NCBI RefSeq assembly: GCF_000227115.2
Contig: NC_016479.1
Span: forward strand, 1,734,686 to 1,798,685
Origin: Naumovozyma dairenensis CBS 421
Lineage: Eukaryota; Ascomycota; Saccharomycetes; Saccharomycetales; Saccharomycetaceae
Length of the DNA stretch: 64,000 nt
Reading direction: 5' to 3'
Shown here: piece after piece, positions 20,728-32,764 of the stretch
How positions within the stretch are numbered: position 1 is the first letter of the stretch
Layout: each line of letters begins with the position of its first letter
The notes under the pieces: model-generated
The model's input: the letters and a program-made list of their open reading frames with translations, nothing else
Database searches by the model: none
Told to the model about the DNA's origin: nothing
Program-made: the position numbers and the translations under genes

Positions 20728-22071
20728 AATTTAATGTGAATACACAAGTTCAAAAACAATGAGCTCATCATATAGTGGCAATAACGACACTTTTGGATGG
20801 GGAAGTTGTACTTTGTATACGCCATACTATATAGGTATAGAGTGCGTACGTTCGTTGTTCTAGTTTTAAGCTTTAAAGTTTTCGGGGTGGGTGCCTGGGT
20901 GCTTGGGAAGGAGGATTATTGCTTATGGAACCGCGGCCGGCAATGCTAGTGAATACCCTGATCCTGCTCTGAGGGCCGTTCCTTTGCCTGTAAGGTGCAC
21001 TGAACGTTATCGAGAACAATGAACAAAGAGAACGGAAGTTCTAGAATCACGCTCCAAAGGCACTGAATGACCAGCGGAAGGGGGCAAGGTCTGTTTCCTC
21101 CCCCTGCGTCCGTTTGTCAGAGTAACAAATTTCCCTTTTTCTTTTTCTCCCTGCTAGCGTGCGATTGGTACCGTAGACACGACGTTAAGTGGTCCCTTTT
21201 GGCTTGGTCAAGATTAGTAACTTTCTGTGTTCTCAAACATGTTTCATAAACAGGAAAACAAAAAAATTTGAGAGAAGTTGAGGAAAGAAGCGGGAAGACC
21301 TTTGCTTCTTCTCTTCTTCAGTTTCCCCTTTGTTCTTCTTTGTTCGCTTCTCTCTCTTAGCGGACACAAAAAGTTGATCAAAAATTAGTCGGAAACGCCA
21401 TTGTGCTTCACAACAAACAACAGTACATTGCATCAATCAACACTTCTCCAAAGCGCTTCTCGCACTGCATGATATAAGATACGCATCGAGTAACGAACAA
21501 AGAAACAATACATACGTACTTTCCCTCTTGATCTATTCCCGTCGCTTCCTTTTGCCACATTTCCATTATTTCGATTTTCAGATTCAATCTCGATTCCAGA
21601 TTCTAGATTTGGATTCATATATATCATAGTTAAACCGCATTTAGCATTTTTAGCATTTTACTTCTAATTCACAGCACTTCATCGTCAATAGTTTACACAA
21701 GCTAACACAAGATTTTTGATTATATATATTTTCAACAAGGACACTAGATACACCGCTTTTGCTGGACTTTACATTGCTTTCATTCGGGACTTTATATTAT
21801 AATAATCCACGAAATTTTCTCCTTTATTTATTTACTCTTCTCAAAAGGAAAAAAAAAATATTACTATATTTATACCGCATTTCCTCAAAAAGAAATTCCA
21901 GTGATATATCACAACACAGACTAATATAATAATAAACCCATAAAAAAAGTTTATCTATATAAAACACATCTACAAAAGAAGAACGAACTGAAACAAACAA
22001 TAATATACAAGAACAGCACGCGCAAATTAAAAAGCAACAACAAATAAATAAATAGACAGACAAATATCATC

Positions 22072-22710
22072 ATGTCTCGAAAAGAAATTCAAGAAGCTAC
22101 GTCTTCTTTCCAACAAGTATGGAACCCGTTAGGTGCTAAAGTTTTCGATATATATCTTGATGACGGTTCCACAGATAGTAAATCTTCCTCTAAAACATTC
22201 CCATTAATAGACATTTTCTCTGATGAACTTAAACCCAAAAAGGTCAAGTTGGAAGAACATTTAAGTTATTTCCAAGACCATTTCTTAACTGTCAAAAAAA
22301 ATCAAGAAAATAACAAGATCTCTGTCATCCCAATTAAACAAGAACAACCAAAGGATATCCATGCAACCACTTCTCCACCATTTCCACCATCTCCTCCTCC
22401 ACAGACTCTTTCACCATCAACATATTCTTCTTCAATAGAATCTGATAACAATACTAATAGTAATACGGACGTTCTGTTATTAAATACTGGTAAGGGGAAA
22501 CCTTCTTCAAACTTGAAATCTGCCATCTTGAAGAAAAGAAATTCACAAAAATCGTCTAGACACGATTCAACGAAAAGAGTAAAACATTTAGTTTCATCAT
22601 TAATGCTAGCTGAGGACAATAATGATAATATCAATACCGTCAGTATTAGTAATAATACTGAAGGAACAAAATCTAAATCGAGTGCAAAGCATTATCCATC
22701 TAATTTAAAC

Positions 22711-22745
<35 letters not shown>

Positions 22746-23824
22746 GTCATCATCTTCTTCTTCATTTTCTTACTCTAGAAATTTCATTTCTGCTTCGCAA
22801 AATCAACAATCAACTCCTTCCTCTGCATCAGTAAACAAAGATGCAAATGAAAAATGGACTAAAGAAGTGGAAGATGCATTTTTTGTTGCTTTAAGAATGA
22901 TTACTAAAAATGGAACATCAAAAATTAAAGTGAAAGATAGAAATTATGGTAGAAATGAATTGATTTCATTATACATTAAACATAATACAAACGAATTTAG
23001 AACTAAGAAACAAATCTCTTCACATATTCAAGTCTTGAAAAAGACAATTCAAAATAAAATTCAATTAAATAATAAACTTAATGAAAAAAATAATGCCAAT
23101 AACACCATCAATAATACTATTAATAAGAACAATGCAAAGAATGTTCATAAAATTTCAAAACATGAAAGGGAAATTTTATCATTGATCGAAAATGGTGCTG
23201 CAAAGAATTCTAAATTTGTAAACTCTTTTGAAGATGTATTCTCAAGAATCGTTGAACAAGAAAAGTTAGAAATAGAAAATCAAAATAAATCAATTAAATA
23301 TCAAAATATGATGATGATTACTCCACATACAGCAACAACCAATAAAATGATCAACATCGATAGATCGATATCTAATCCTACTAATGGAACCTCATTCTTC
23401 CAAAAAGATCCACCATTATTATATCAACATGATTTAATGAATAAAGTTAATGGTTTGACTGATAATCAACAACAACAACTACAACAACACTCTCCAAAGA
23501 TAATGACTCCACTTGAATATGCTAAATCAATATATCAAAATTTTGATAATTATAAATGTGTTCCCGTTAAGATGGAAAATGAAAATTTCCAAATTTTCAA
23601 TAATAATAATAATAATACTACTACTATCACTACAACCAACTCCAGCATTATTGCGGATAATAATAATAATTTTAGAACACAATCATTACCTCATTTCCAA
23701 GAATCATCAGTATTGGTCTATAAACCCACAACAATTGAAGATATCAACCAAATGTATAATACCAATACGAATATTGATTCCGCTAAAGATGAAATGGAGA
23801 GTCCAGATACAAATGGTTTCCATG

Positions 23825-23876
<52 letters not shown>

Positions 23877-24744
23877 AAATCTTGAAGAAATTATTAGAGG
23901 TGTTAAATTACAACAAAGGCAATTAATAGCTGAAAAACTACGACATGCAACCGTTAAAAATATTGTCGATAGTACTAGTAATAGTGATAATGAAGGTAAC
24001 AATAATACTAAGAGAAATAATATCGCTTATTATAGAAATTTACAATGCACTTCACAAAACACTCCACAAATAACATCTTTTCCAACTCAACCATTACCGT
24101 ATTTCCCCAAGTCCTCTGAATCAAACGGAAATGAACAACAACCACAACATGCTATATATTATTCTCCACCTGCACCACAAATTGTTAATCAACAATTAAA
24201 TGGACAGACAGAACAAATAGAGAGCCTTATCAATCAACAATCATCACAATTCCAACAACAACAACAACAACAAAATAACTCGAATTCCTTCAAGTCTATA
24301 CCTTTCGCATCCCAACAAGAGAATATTTATCACTTACAACAGCAACAAGTGCAACCAAGCATAAATATGCATATACAACCGAATGTCATGTATCAACAGC
24401 AGCAACAACAACAATTGTCACAGTCACAACCACTACTACAACAATCGATACCATCCTATCAACAATCTTTAATAAATAATAATCAATATTCTAACCAATT
24501 AGCAATACAAATGCAACAGCAATCGCAAATGCAGATGCCAACTCAAGTTTCAAATCAACCTGAAGCAATGTATTATAATATTACCCCATCATCAGCTAGT
24601 GCACCTAATTATCCAATTCAAATGTATCAATCACAACCTCAATTCCAACAAGCACCCATGCAAGGACAACTTAGACAAAGAATTCAAGGACCTCAATTCT
24701 ATTCATATGTTGAGGAACCAAATTATTCATCACCACAATATTGA
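22072..24744 (+). CDS. TEC1: Tec1, TEA/ATTS-domain transcription factor
   Basis: Nuclear regulator of filamentous growth that binds CATTCY sites, often together with Ste12. The TEA DNA-binding domain is at about 257-330 (EKWTKEVEDAFFVALRMI...GRNELISLYIK...FRTKKQISSHIQVLKK). The protein is 890 residues, far longer than S. cerevisiae Tec1 (about 486), through low-complexity insertions: a Ser run (about 212-231), an Asn run (about 586-602), further Asn-rich segments and a Gln-rich C-terminal half. Position directly before MIS1 matches YBR083W. The TEA domain makes the family certain and synteny makes the assignment secure. Confidence 0.95.
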
Positions 24745-25342
24745 GCCAAAACTACAAAGGAATTTTTTTTTTTGACATATATGTGACGACAATATAAAAA
24801 GCATTCATCTTAGTCATCTTTCTTTTTTTTTACCTATTCTTCGTTTGCTTGCGTGTCATTGCTCGGTTCGGTTACTTTCTTTTTCTTACTTTCTATAGAC
24901 TTTTATGTATGTATATATAATAATATAATATTTAATAATAATATTTAATTAAACTCATGATAATTTAACGTTTCCAGAAGTATCGCATAACTTGGTATAC
25001 ACATTGGTTCATCATACTTTTAAAATATATCGTTATATAATCACATAAAAATGGCAAATAGCTAGTCTATACGTAGCTGACACCATATTAATGAAATCGT
25101 AGACGTTTAAAATTGTATTACAAAGACTCTTTTAACGGAAATGAGTCGCCAGCTTCTCCGAAGGAAGAAGAATTTCTCAATGAAACTTTTTTGCACAAAT
25201 TTTATGAACATGTAAGATCGATGAGCTTTCAAAAACAGACTACATATTTCAACCACAATCGACAATTGTAAGTTCAGCACCACTTAGTTACAACTTAGGA
25301 CACCAGCAAAAAAACGACAGATTCACCGAACGGTTCTCTATC
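24745..25342. promoter_or_regulatory. TEC1 3' end / MIS1 promoter
   Basis: 598 bp. T-rich and ATATAT tracts after TEC1 (about 24760-24960) are likely 3'-processing signals. The MIS1-proximal part holds a single near-Gcn4 site (TGAGTCG, about 25143) matching 6 of 7 consensus bases. No gene seen. Confidence 0.5.
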
Positions 25343-28270
25343 ATGTGGTCTAGAAGAATTGTCTCAATTAGTGGAGACACTTCACAACGTCTATTGCGTA
25401 TCAACAATAGAACACATTACATTCCCAGGTTCACATCGTACCTTTATCATACATTATCAGGAACAAAATTGGCTCAAGATATAAGAAGAAAAGCACATGA
25501 AGAAATTCAGTCTATAAAGACCCAATTCCCTACTTTCAATCCGACTTTAAAAATCATTCAAATTGGTGAAAAACCTGATTCATCCACTTATGTCCGTATG
25601 AAATTGAAGGCTTCAAAAGATAGTGGAGTTAATTGTATCATTGAAAAATTGCCAGAATCAATCTCAGAAATATCACTCCTGAACAAAATTAAACAAATTA
25701 ATGAAGATGACTCCATTCATGGTCTCTTAATTCAATTACCATTACCTCATCATTTAAACGAAACTAAGATTACAAACTCTGTTTCTGCATTCAAAGACGT
25801 CGATGGATTTCATCGTTATAACGCTGGTGAATTAGCTAAGAAAGGTGGGAATCCATATTTCATTCCATGTACCCCTCATGGTTGTATTAAATTATTAGAA
25901 GATGCAAAGATTGATCTTAAAGGCAAACATGCAGTTGTGTTAGGTAGATCTGATATAGTTGGAACACCAGTATCGTCGTTATTGAAAAATGCTAATGCAA
26001 CTGTCACGATATGTCATAGTCATACTAAAGATCTACCTTCCATTTTATCTACTGCTGATGTTATCATTGCAGCTTGTGGTATGCCACAATATGTTAAAGG
26101 CGAGTGGTTGAAAAAAGGCGTCGTGATCATTGACGTTGGTATCAATTATATACCAGATTCTACAAAAAAATCTGGTGTTAGATTAGTTGGTGATGTGGAT
26201 TTCGAATCTGCTAAGGATAAAGCTTCGTTCATTACACCTGTACCAGGTGGTGTGGGACCAATGACTGTTGCAATGTTAGTACAAAACGTACTACAAGCTG
26301 CAAAGAATCAATTGGTGGAAAATGAAAAATTACCTGAAATAACTCCATTACCATTAAATGTCATGAAACCAACTCCATCTGATATTGAAATTTCAAGAAA
26401 TCAAGATCCAAAATTTATTGGGAATCTTGCTGAAGAATTAGGTATACACCCTCATGAAGTAGAATTATATGGTCACTATAAGGCAAAGATTTCTCCAGAT
26501 ATATTGGATAGATTACATTCTAATGAAAATGGGAAATATATTCTTGTGGCAGGGATCACACCAACACCATTAGGTGAAGGTAAATCTACAACTACCATGG
26601 GTCTAGTGCAAGCCTTAACAGGTCACATGGGTAAACCTTCGATTGCTAACATTCGTCAGCCATCTTTAGGTCCAACTTTAGGTATCAAAGGTGGTGCTGC
26701 AGGTGGTGGTTATTCTCAAGTTATCCCAATGGATGAATTCAATATGCATCTAACTGGGGATATCCATGCTATTGGTGCAGCCAATAACTTATTGGCTGCT
26801 GCTGTTGATACAAGAATGTTCCATGAATCTACTCAAAAGAATGATTCTACTTATTATAATAGATTGGTCCCAAGGAAAAATGGTGTCAGAAAATTTACAC
26901 CTTCCATGTTGAAGAGATTAGAAAAATTAGGTATCAATAAAACAAATCCTGATGATTTAACTCCTGAAGAAATAAACAAATTTGCAAGATTAAATATCGA
27001 TCCTGATACAATCACAATTAAAAGAGTCGTGGATATTAATGATAGAATGCTAAGACAAATCACCATCGGTGAAGCACCAACGGAGAAGGGGTTTACAAGG
27101 AAGACTGGATTTGACATCACAGTTGCATCTGAATTGATGGCCATTTTAGCTTTGTCCAAAGATTTGAAAGATATGAGAGAACGTGTTAGTCGTGTAGTTA
27201 TTGGATTCAATCATAATAAAGAACCCATTACAGCAGAAGATGTTCATTGTGCTGGTGCTATCTGTGCTTTATTAAAAGATGCAATCAAACCAAATTTAAT
27301 GCAAAGTTTAGAAGGTACGCCTGTCTTGGTACACGCGGGCCCATTCGCTAACATATCTATTGGTGCATCCTCGGTAATTGCTGATCGTGTTGCCTTAAAA
27401 TTGATGGGTAAAAGAAAATCCTTGGTTGAACAACATAAAGATTCAGAATCTGGTTACGTAATCACTGAAGCTGGTTTCGACTTTACTATGGGTGGTGAAC
27501 GTTTCTTTAATATCAAATGTCGTGCATCTGGACTAACTCCAGATGCTGTTGTTCTTGTTGCTACCGTAAGAGCTTTAAAATCACACGGTGGTGCACCAGA
27601 TGTCAAACCAGGCCAAAGTTTACCAATTGAATACACCACTGAAAACCTCGAATTCGTTTCCAAAGGTGTTGCTAATCTTTGTAAACAAATTGCTAATGTT
27701 AAGCAATATGGCGTCCCTGTCGTCGTTGCCATTAACAGATTTGATTCCGATACTGATGCAGAAGTGGAAATAATAAGGAAAGCAGCCATGGAAGCTGGTG
27801 CTTTCGATGCCGTTCCTACTACCCATTTCCAAGACGGTGGCAGAGGTGCTTTAGATTTGGCACAATCAGTCATCAAAGTCACTAATCAACCATCTAATTT
27901 CAAATATCTATATGACGTGAATGATTCTATTGAAAATAAGCTTACAACTATCGTTCAAAAGATGTATGGTGGAGCCAAAATTGAAATTTCTCCAGAAGCT
28001 CAACAAAAAATCGATTTATATAAAGAGAAAGGCTTTAGTAATCTACCAATCTGTATAGCCAAGACTCAATATTCCTTATCACATGATCCAAAATTGAAAG
28101 GTGTTCCAACTGGATTCACCTTCCCAATTAGAGATATTAGAGCATCCATCGGTGCCGGATACCTATATGCCTTAGCTGCAGATATCCAAACAATTCCAGG
28201 TCTTTCAACTTACGCAGGTTACATGAACGTTGAGGTGGATGAAAACGGCGATATTCAAGGGTTGTTTTGA
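25343..28270 (+). CDS. MIS1: Mitochondrial C1-tetrahydrofolate synthase
   Basis: Trifunctional enzyme of mitochondrial one-carbon metabolism: methylene-THF dehydrogenase, methenyl-THF cyclohydrolase and formyl-THF synthetase. The 975-residue length equals that of S. cerevisiae Mis1. The N-terminus (about 1-35, rich in Arg/Ser/Thr, no acidic residue before Asp13) is a mitochondrial presequence, which separates it from cytosolic Ade3. The dehydrogenase/cyclohydrolase domain is at about 40-335 (KDVDGFH; VLGRSDIVGTP; PVPGGVGPMT). The synthetase domain runs from about 355 to the end, with the ATP-binding loop TPTPLGEGKSTT near 406. Directly downstream of TEC1, as YBR084W. Confidence 0.97.
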   Translation: MWSRRIVSISGDTSQRLLRINNRTHYIPRFTSYLYHTLSGTKLAQDIRRKAHEEIQSIKTQFPTFNPTLKIIQIGEKPDSSTYVRMKLKASKDSGVNCIIEKLPESISEISLLNKIKQINEDDSIHGLLIQLPLPHHLNETKITNSVSAFKDVDGFHRYNAGELAKKGGNPYFIPCTPHGCIKLLEDAKIDLKGKHAVVLGRSDIVGTPVSSLLKNANATVTICHSHTKDLPSILSTADVIIAACGMPQYVKGEWLKKGVVIIDVGINYIPDSTKKSGVRLVGDVDFESAKDKASFITPVPGGVGPMTVAMLVQNVLQAAKNQLVENEKLPEITPLPLNVMKPTPSDIEISRNQDPKFIGNLAEELGIHPHEVELYGHYKAKISPDILDRLHSNENGKYILVAGITPTPLGEGKSTTTMGLVQALTGHMGKPSIANIRQPSLGPTLGIKGGAAGGGYSQVIPMDEFNMHLTGDIHAIGAANNLLAAAVDTRMFHESTQKNDSTYYNRLVPRKNGVRKFTPSMLKRLEKLGINKTNPDDLTPEEINKFARLNIDPDTITIKRVVDINDRMLRQITIGEAPTEKGFTRKTGFDITVASELMAILALSKDLKDMRERVSRVVIGFNHNKEPITAEDVHCAGAICALLKDAIKPNLMQSLEGTPVLVHAGPFANISIGASSVIADRVALKLMGKRKSLVEQHKDSESGYVITEAGFDFTMGGERFFNIKCRASGLTPDAVVLVATVRALKSHGGAPDVKPGQSLPIEYTTENLEFVSKGVANLCKQIANVKQYGVPVVVAINRFDSDTDAEVEIIRKAAMEAGAFDAVPTTHFQDGGRGALDLAQSVIKVTNQPSNFKYLYDVNDSIENKLTTIVQKMYGGAKIEISPEAQQKIDLYKEKGFSNLPICIAKTQYSLSHDPKLKGVPTGFTFPIRDIRASIGAGYLYALAADIQTIPGLSTYAGYMNVEVDENGDIQGLF

Positions 28271-28719
28271 TAGTAAGTATTATTGTGATAGTTTTATAGA
28301 CAGTTCTCTGAAATTTTGGATTGGAATTGTACAATATCTAATAATAACATAAATATGAAATACTTCTTCATATAATGACGAATAATACAGTTTTTTATAG
28401 ACGTGTGTTTTCACTCTTTTATTATTATTTTCACTACCTTTGAATCTGGCTATGCACCAGTATAATGTTGTATGTAATTCCCATACCTCTTTGTAACTCA
28501 GTAGTGGGCCTATTACCTTATCCAAAACATATAACATCAGATTGCAGGATATATTATAAGAAAAAGAATAAAATCCAAACAATATAAGTAGGTTACAAAT
28601 ATTTTTACTTTCTCGTTATAGAAAAAAACAATAATTTATATAATAGAAAAGATATAGTAATAATAATATTAGAATAGAAACTTGAATTTTATGGAGAACA
28701 ATGATCTATATTAAAACAT
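28271..28719. other. Convergent 3' spacer, MIS1/RPL19
   Basis: 449 bp between convergent genes. AT-rich with poly-A and TATATA-like tracts fitting 3' ends; a minus-strand open frame of about 100 codons overlaps it but has no coding character. No gene seen. Confidence 0.55.
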
Positions 28720-29728
28720 TTAAGCATCTTCCTTCAACAAAGCTTCTCTCTTTTCAATGATTCTTTGAGCTCTTCTTTCACGAGCAGCTCTGTTCTTAGA
28801 TCTTCTGACATCAGCTTCTTCAGCCAAAGCCTTTTCACGTTGAGAATCAGCCTTGGCTTGAATGATATGTTCAACTAAAGCTCTCTTGTGCTTGAAAGCG
28901 TTACCCTTAGCTTCCTTGTACAAGACGTGGTACAAATGCTTGTCAATCTTACCAGCATCTCTGTACTTAGCCAAAAGTCTTCTCAAAACACGTAATCTTC
29001 TGATCCAGACAACTTGGGAAGGTAAACGAGCTTCTCTGGTACCCTTTCTTTTACCGTAACCAGTGTGACGACCATTTCTCTTAGATAAAGCATGAGCTCT
29101 AGTTCTAGATCTGGAGTGGACAGTAACAGCCTTCTTGACGATAGTACCGTTCTTGACCAACTTTCTGATGGCGTTTCTGGAGTTGGCTTGAGCAATTTCA
29201 GTGGTTTCGTTTGGGTCTAACCAAACCTTTCCCTTACCAACACCGATGACAGAAGCGGCAAGTCTCTTTTGAGTACGTAAGTTAGCCCTATAACAAAAAT
29301 GAAAAACAAATATATCATCTCAATCAGACAAAAAGATGTGATATATCAGTAAAGATTATAGTTAGTAAAAATTAGGTTCCCCTTACGCTAAGTTGCTATT
29401 TGCTGAATTGGCGAGGTTACATCTACGTATGAATTAATAATCTCATAAAATCATTACCAATAGACTGTTTTTCCTTTATAATTTCATGATTCATCTCACA
29501 ATTGAAGATCACTCCTTTTCACGACGGAAAAGCAATATGTACTACAATATGCATTAGAGAGCTATATCAATGTTAGATCGTTTACTTCTTTATTCATTAT
29601 CTTAGATATTGGTTACCACTTATTTTCAAATTTTTCCAGTATCTAATTTTTGGATTCACTTCCACGATCTTTCTGTTTCCTAGAACCTTCGTCTCGTCAA
29701 TCACATTAAGTTCATTTTTGACATACAT
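28720..29728 (-). CDS. RPL19: 60S ribosomal protein eL19, spliced
   Basis: Two-exon gene. Exon 2 is complement 28720-29287 (568 nt) and exon 1 is complement 29727-29728, only the AT of the start codon; together they encode 189 residues, the S. cerevisiae length. The intron (29288-29726, 439 nt) has 5' splice site GTATGT, branch point TACTAAC (complement of 29361-29367) and 3' splice site TAG at 29288-29290. The protein begins [12 protein letters not shown] after the split Met and ends ALLKEDA. The split ATG after two bases is, as I recall, also how S. cerevisiae RPL19A/B are arranged. Codon bias is very strong. Convergent with MIS1, as for YBR084C-A. Confidence 0.96.
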
Positions 29729-30371
29729 TTTTGCTTTGGGTTATTTCTTAGTCACTTTAATCAAATTATAGAGTATATTGAAATAATGACTTTTCAAATC
29801 CTTAATCTTTTATTCAATATTGGAATATACTGTAAAGTGAAGGTTAAACGCTGAAACTATCTAGCAGAACAGATACAGGAAAGGCAGTTTAGAAGGAGAG
29901 TATTCCCCTTCCCTGCCTAAAGGGTCCGTCTACAGGCTTCTTCCCAATACGGAGACGGGAACTCTCATCAGCCAGAGGTTGTCGCCCCGGGCCTTTTCCC
30001 ACAGGACCTGCTGGCGCCGGAACGCGAAGGTAAATTTCCTCTTTGCAAGGCGCTTAACAACGTGTGGGAAAGTAATTGTAATTTGTTGAATTCAAAGAAA
30101 CAGGGAAATGTAAGGGTGTAGAAATGTACGGATGGTAAACTGTCTAATATTTATTTCAATCATTTTTGACGACGAAATTCCTCGAGAAACATGTCAAAAA
30201 AGATGCATATGACTTATTAACAAAAAAAAAAGGTAGAAACATGATTACATGATTATGTAAATAAAACAGCTAGTAGCGCAATATTTCGAAAAAGCGCCTT
30301 TTATTCTTTGTTTTTGGTTCTGGAAGTCTCATAAACCGATACGATCACTTCGAGTAATATCTTACTATAGA
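29729..30371. promoter_or_regulatory. Divergent RPL19 / ADP-ATP carrier promoter with tandem Rap1-type sites
   Basis: Two Rap1-type sites on the minus strand, facing RPL19: ACACCCTTACATTT (complement of 30106-30119) and CATCCGTACATTT (complement of 30122-30134), 16 bp apart. These match the RPG and HOMOL1 boxes of yeast ribosomal protein promoters. They lie about 380-410 bp upstream of exon 1. A GC-rich stretch at about 29910-30025 separates them from RPL19. They might also influence the divergent carrier gene. Confidence 0.8.
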
Positions 30372-31286
30372 ATGTCTGAAAAATCCCAGTCTAATTTTGC
30401 CATTGATTTCTTAATGGGTGGTGTTAGTGCTGCAGTTGCCAAGACTGCAGCCTCACCAATTGAAAGAGTCAAATTATTAATTCAAAATCAAAATGAAATG
30501 ATTAAACAAGGTACTTTAGATCATAAATACTCTGGTATTGTTGATTGCTTTAAGAGAACAGCTAAACAAGAAGGTATCATTTCATTCTGGAGAGGTAATA
30601 CTGCAAATGTCATCAGATATTTCCCAACCCAAGCTTTAAATTTTGCCTTCAAAGATAGAATCAAATTAATGTTTGGGTTTAAGAAAGAGGATGGGTATGG
30701 TAAATGGTTCGCCGGTAATTTGGCCTCTGGTGGTATGGCTGGGGGTCTTTCTTTACTTTTCGTTTATTCTTTAGATTTTGCTAGAACTAGATTAGCAGCT
30801 GATTCTAAATCATCTAAGAAAGGTGGTGCAAGACAATTCAATGGGTTGATTGATGTTTACAAGAAAACTTTGAAATCAGATGGTGTTGCTGGTTTATACC
30901 GTGGGTTCTTACCATCTGTTGTTGGTATCGTTGTTTACAGAGGTTTATACTTTGGTCTTTATGATTCCGTCAAACCTTTACTTCTAACTGGTTCTCTGGA
31001 AGGTTCATTCTTAGCATCCTTCTTGCTAGGTTGGGTCGTTACAACTGGTGCATCTACTGCATCTTATCCATTAGATACTGTTAGAAGAAGAATGATGATG
31101 ACCTCGGGACAAGCTGTTAAATATAACGGTGCCTTTGATTGTTTTAAGAAGATTGTAGCTGCAGAAGGTGTTGCTTCATTATTCAAAGGTTGTGGTGCTA
31201 ATATCTTAAGAGGTGTCGCAGGTGCTGGTGTTATCTCCATGTATGATCAATTACAAATGATCTTATTCGGTAAAAAATTCAAATGA
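30372..31286 (+). CDS. AAC3: Mitochondrial ADP/ATP carrier
   Basis: Inner-membrane exchanger of cytosolic ADP for matrix ATP. The 304-residue product has three mitochondrial-carrier repeats (Px[DE]xx[KR] motifs at SPIERVK, YSLDFAR and YPLDTVR), six membrane helices and the ADP/ATP-carrier signature RRRMMM at about 239-244. PET9 and AAC3 are duplicate genes in S. cerevisiae; here the neighbours belong to both (YBR085C-A/IST2 on one side, HEK2 on the other), so the symbol is positional and PET9 is equally defensible. Strong codon bias suggests it is the main, well-expressed isoform. Confidence 0.93.
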   Translation: MSEKSQSNFAIDFLMGGVSAAVAKTAASPIERVKLLIQNQNEMIKQGTLDHKYSGIVDCFKRTAKQEGIISFWRGNTANVIRYFPTQALNFAFKDRIKLMFGFKKEDGYGKWFAGNLASGGMAGGLSLLFVYSLDFARTRLAADSKSSKKGGARQFNGLIDVYKKTLKSDGVAGLYRGFLPSVVGIVVYRGLYFGLYDSVKPLLLTGSLEGSFLASFLLGWVVTTGASTASYPLDTVRRRMMMTSGQAVKYNGAFDCFKKIVAAEGVASLFKGCGANILRGVAGAGVISMYDQLQMILFGKKFK

Positions 31287-31579
31287 GATATTTTAACGTG
31301 AATCAATGAATAAATCATAACAAAATAAAACATCAAAATTTTAATAATATTATCGCTATACGTATATAGTTTCAAGTTACATATTGTTCTGTTTATATTA
31401 ATTATTTCTTAAAAAAGAATAAAAAGTAAGTCGAAGGTTTGTTTTCTGACAAGGAGACAGTGCCTGCAATTAAAAAAAATTAACACGACGATTCATTTAA
31501 CGTAAAACATTATATATTATATACATGGCTGAACTGATAATAACCGTTTCGAGACGGAGAGAAAAATCTACTCGTTCCT

Positions 31580-32764
31580 TCAAAATTCAACTGCAATAGG
31601 GGTTGATGCATTAACAGCGTCACCTTTTTTGGAAACGTTTGTATCAGCTTGATTATCTGATTTCTTACCACCAGTCCTTGCCTCACGGTTTTTAGATTTT
31701 ACACGCTCAGCTTCCAAATTTCTTATCAACATACTTTCTGCTGTTTTAACATTTTTCTCATATTTACCAACAATGGTAAATCTACTTTTATTTTCATTGG
31801 TAGCTTCATCCTTAAAATTTACGATATTAATCTCGGTATTGGTGAAACTTCTTAAATTATTAATTCTTGAACCTTTGACACCAATCAAAGTACCAACATA
31901 CTTCTCAGGAACAACAACACTGCCAGTGTATTTCTTAGTATTAGTATTATTATTATTTCTAGCATGCTTTTCAGCGTGAGGAACATAACGCCTTTCACCC
32001 TTAGGATCAATAACTCTATTTGCTAAGACAATATGACTAACTACAGTTAAACATTCAGCTATTTCATTTGCTAACCCTTGAATCTCCAAGATACGTTCAA
32101 AACTATCTGGTAATTGTCTCTTACTAGCAACGATTCTAACATCGTGATCTTCCATCAATTTTTTAATGATATTACCGTTTTTACCAATGACAGCACCAAT
32201 CATACTGGTGGATAAGATCAACCTTATACTTTGAACATTTTCTAAATCTTCATCGGTCTTAACATTCTTAAAATCAGATGTAGTTGGTTTGGACATTAAT
32301 GAATTCAAAAATGAGAAACTGAATGGTTTAGTTGGTTTATTGACATTTTCCTTAATGACTTTAAGACAATCAACAATTGCTTTGGATACATTTTCAATAG
32401 AACCGTTACATTGAAGGATTCTATCCGTACATAAGGGAGATGATGCGTTTATTGCAATTTTCACATCATTGTCTTCTCTAATTCTCTTTATTGTGGCGCC
32501 TTTCTTACCAATCAATGCAGCAGCTTCCCTTAATGATAATAAGAATCTATGCTCAACATTGGCCTCAGTAACTTTTGGGATGGTGACTTCTTCAGCTGGT
32601 GCAGTAGTAGTAGCTGCGTCAGTATTAGTGTCAGCGCTAATGCCTTGAGTAGGAACAGGCGAAGCGACAGTATCAACAGAGTCGAGGTTCGTGGATTCAA
32701 TTGTGGTATCCTTTAGTGGTGGGTTAGATTGAGTAGCGGATGAGATAGAACCTGTTTCAGACAT
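31580..32764 (-). CDS. HEK2: Hek2/Khd1, KH-domain RNA-binding protein
   Basis: Three-KH-domain protein that binds mRNAs such as ASH1 and represses their translation during transport; also linked to telomere structure. The 394-residue product (S. cerevisiae about 381) has a Ser/Thr/Ala-rich N-terminus, KH1 at about 70-135 (GxxG loop GKKG), KH2 at about 176-245 (GKNG) and KH3 at about 288-355 (GVKG), then a charged tail. Convergent with the carrier gene. In S. cerevisiae it lies near PET9 (YBL032W), so here the YBL-type neighbour sits beside YBR-type genes. Confidence 0.93.
   Translation of the reverse strand: MSETGSISSATQSNPPLKDTTIESTNLDSVDTVASPVPTQGISADTNTDAATTTAPAEEVTIPKVTEANVEHRFLLSLREAAALIGKKGATIKRIREDNDVKIAINASSPLCTDRILQCNGSIENVSKAIVDCLKVIKENVNKPTKPFSFSFLNSLMSKPTTSDFKNVKTDEDLENVQSIRLILSTSMIGAVIGKNGNIIKKLMEDHDVRIVASKRQLPDSFERILEIQGLANEIAECLTVVSHIVLANRVIDPKGERRYVPHAEKHARNNNNTNTKKYTGSVVVPEKYVGTLIGVKGSRINNLRSFTNTEINIVNFKDEATNENKSRFTIVGKYEKNVKTAESMLIRNLEAERVKSKNREARTGGKKSDNQADTNVSKKGDAVNASTPIAVEF

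Larger units (their letters stand above)
19423..22071. promoter_or_regulatory. Long MAK21-TEC1 spacer with TEC1 regulatory region
   Basis: 2.65 kb. From left to right it holds a coding-like minus-strand frame (19389-19643), AT-rich DNA, a possible decayed PP2C tail on the minus strand (20355-20566), a GAAT array, a perfect 48-bp palindrome (20680-20727), a GC-rich patch (about 20880-21060) and the TEC1-proximal region. Two exact Ste12 pheromone response elements occur at 21240-21246 (TGTTTCA) and 21989-21995 (TGAAACA), and a Tec1-type CATTCC site lies in inverse orientation at 20625-20630. A large promoter is expected, since TEC1 is a heavily regulated filamentation gene. Confidence 0.6.

Noticed and set aside
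20880..20915. GGGTGCCTGGGTGCTTGGG as interstitial telomere repeat
   Set aside because: Only one partial match to a CTGGGTG-type unit and no tandem array.
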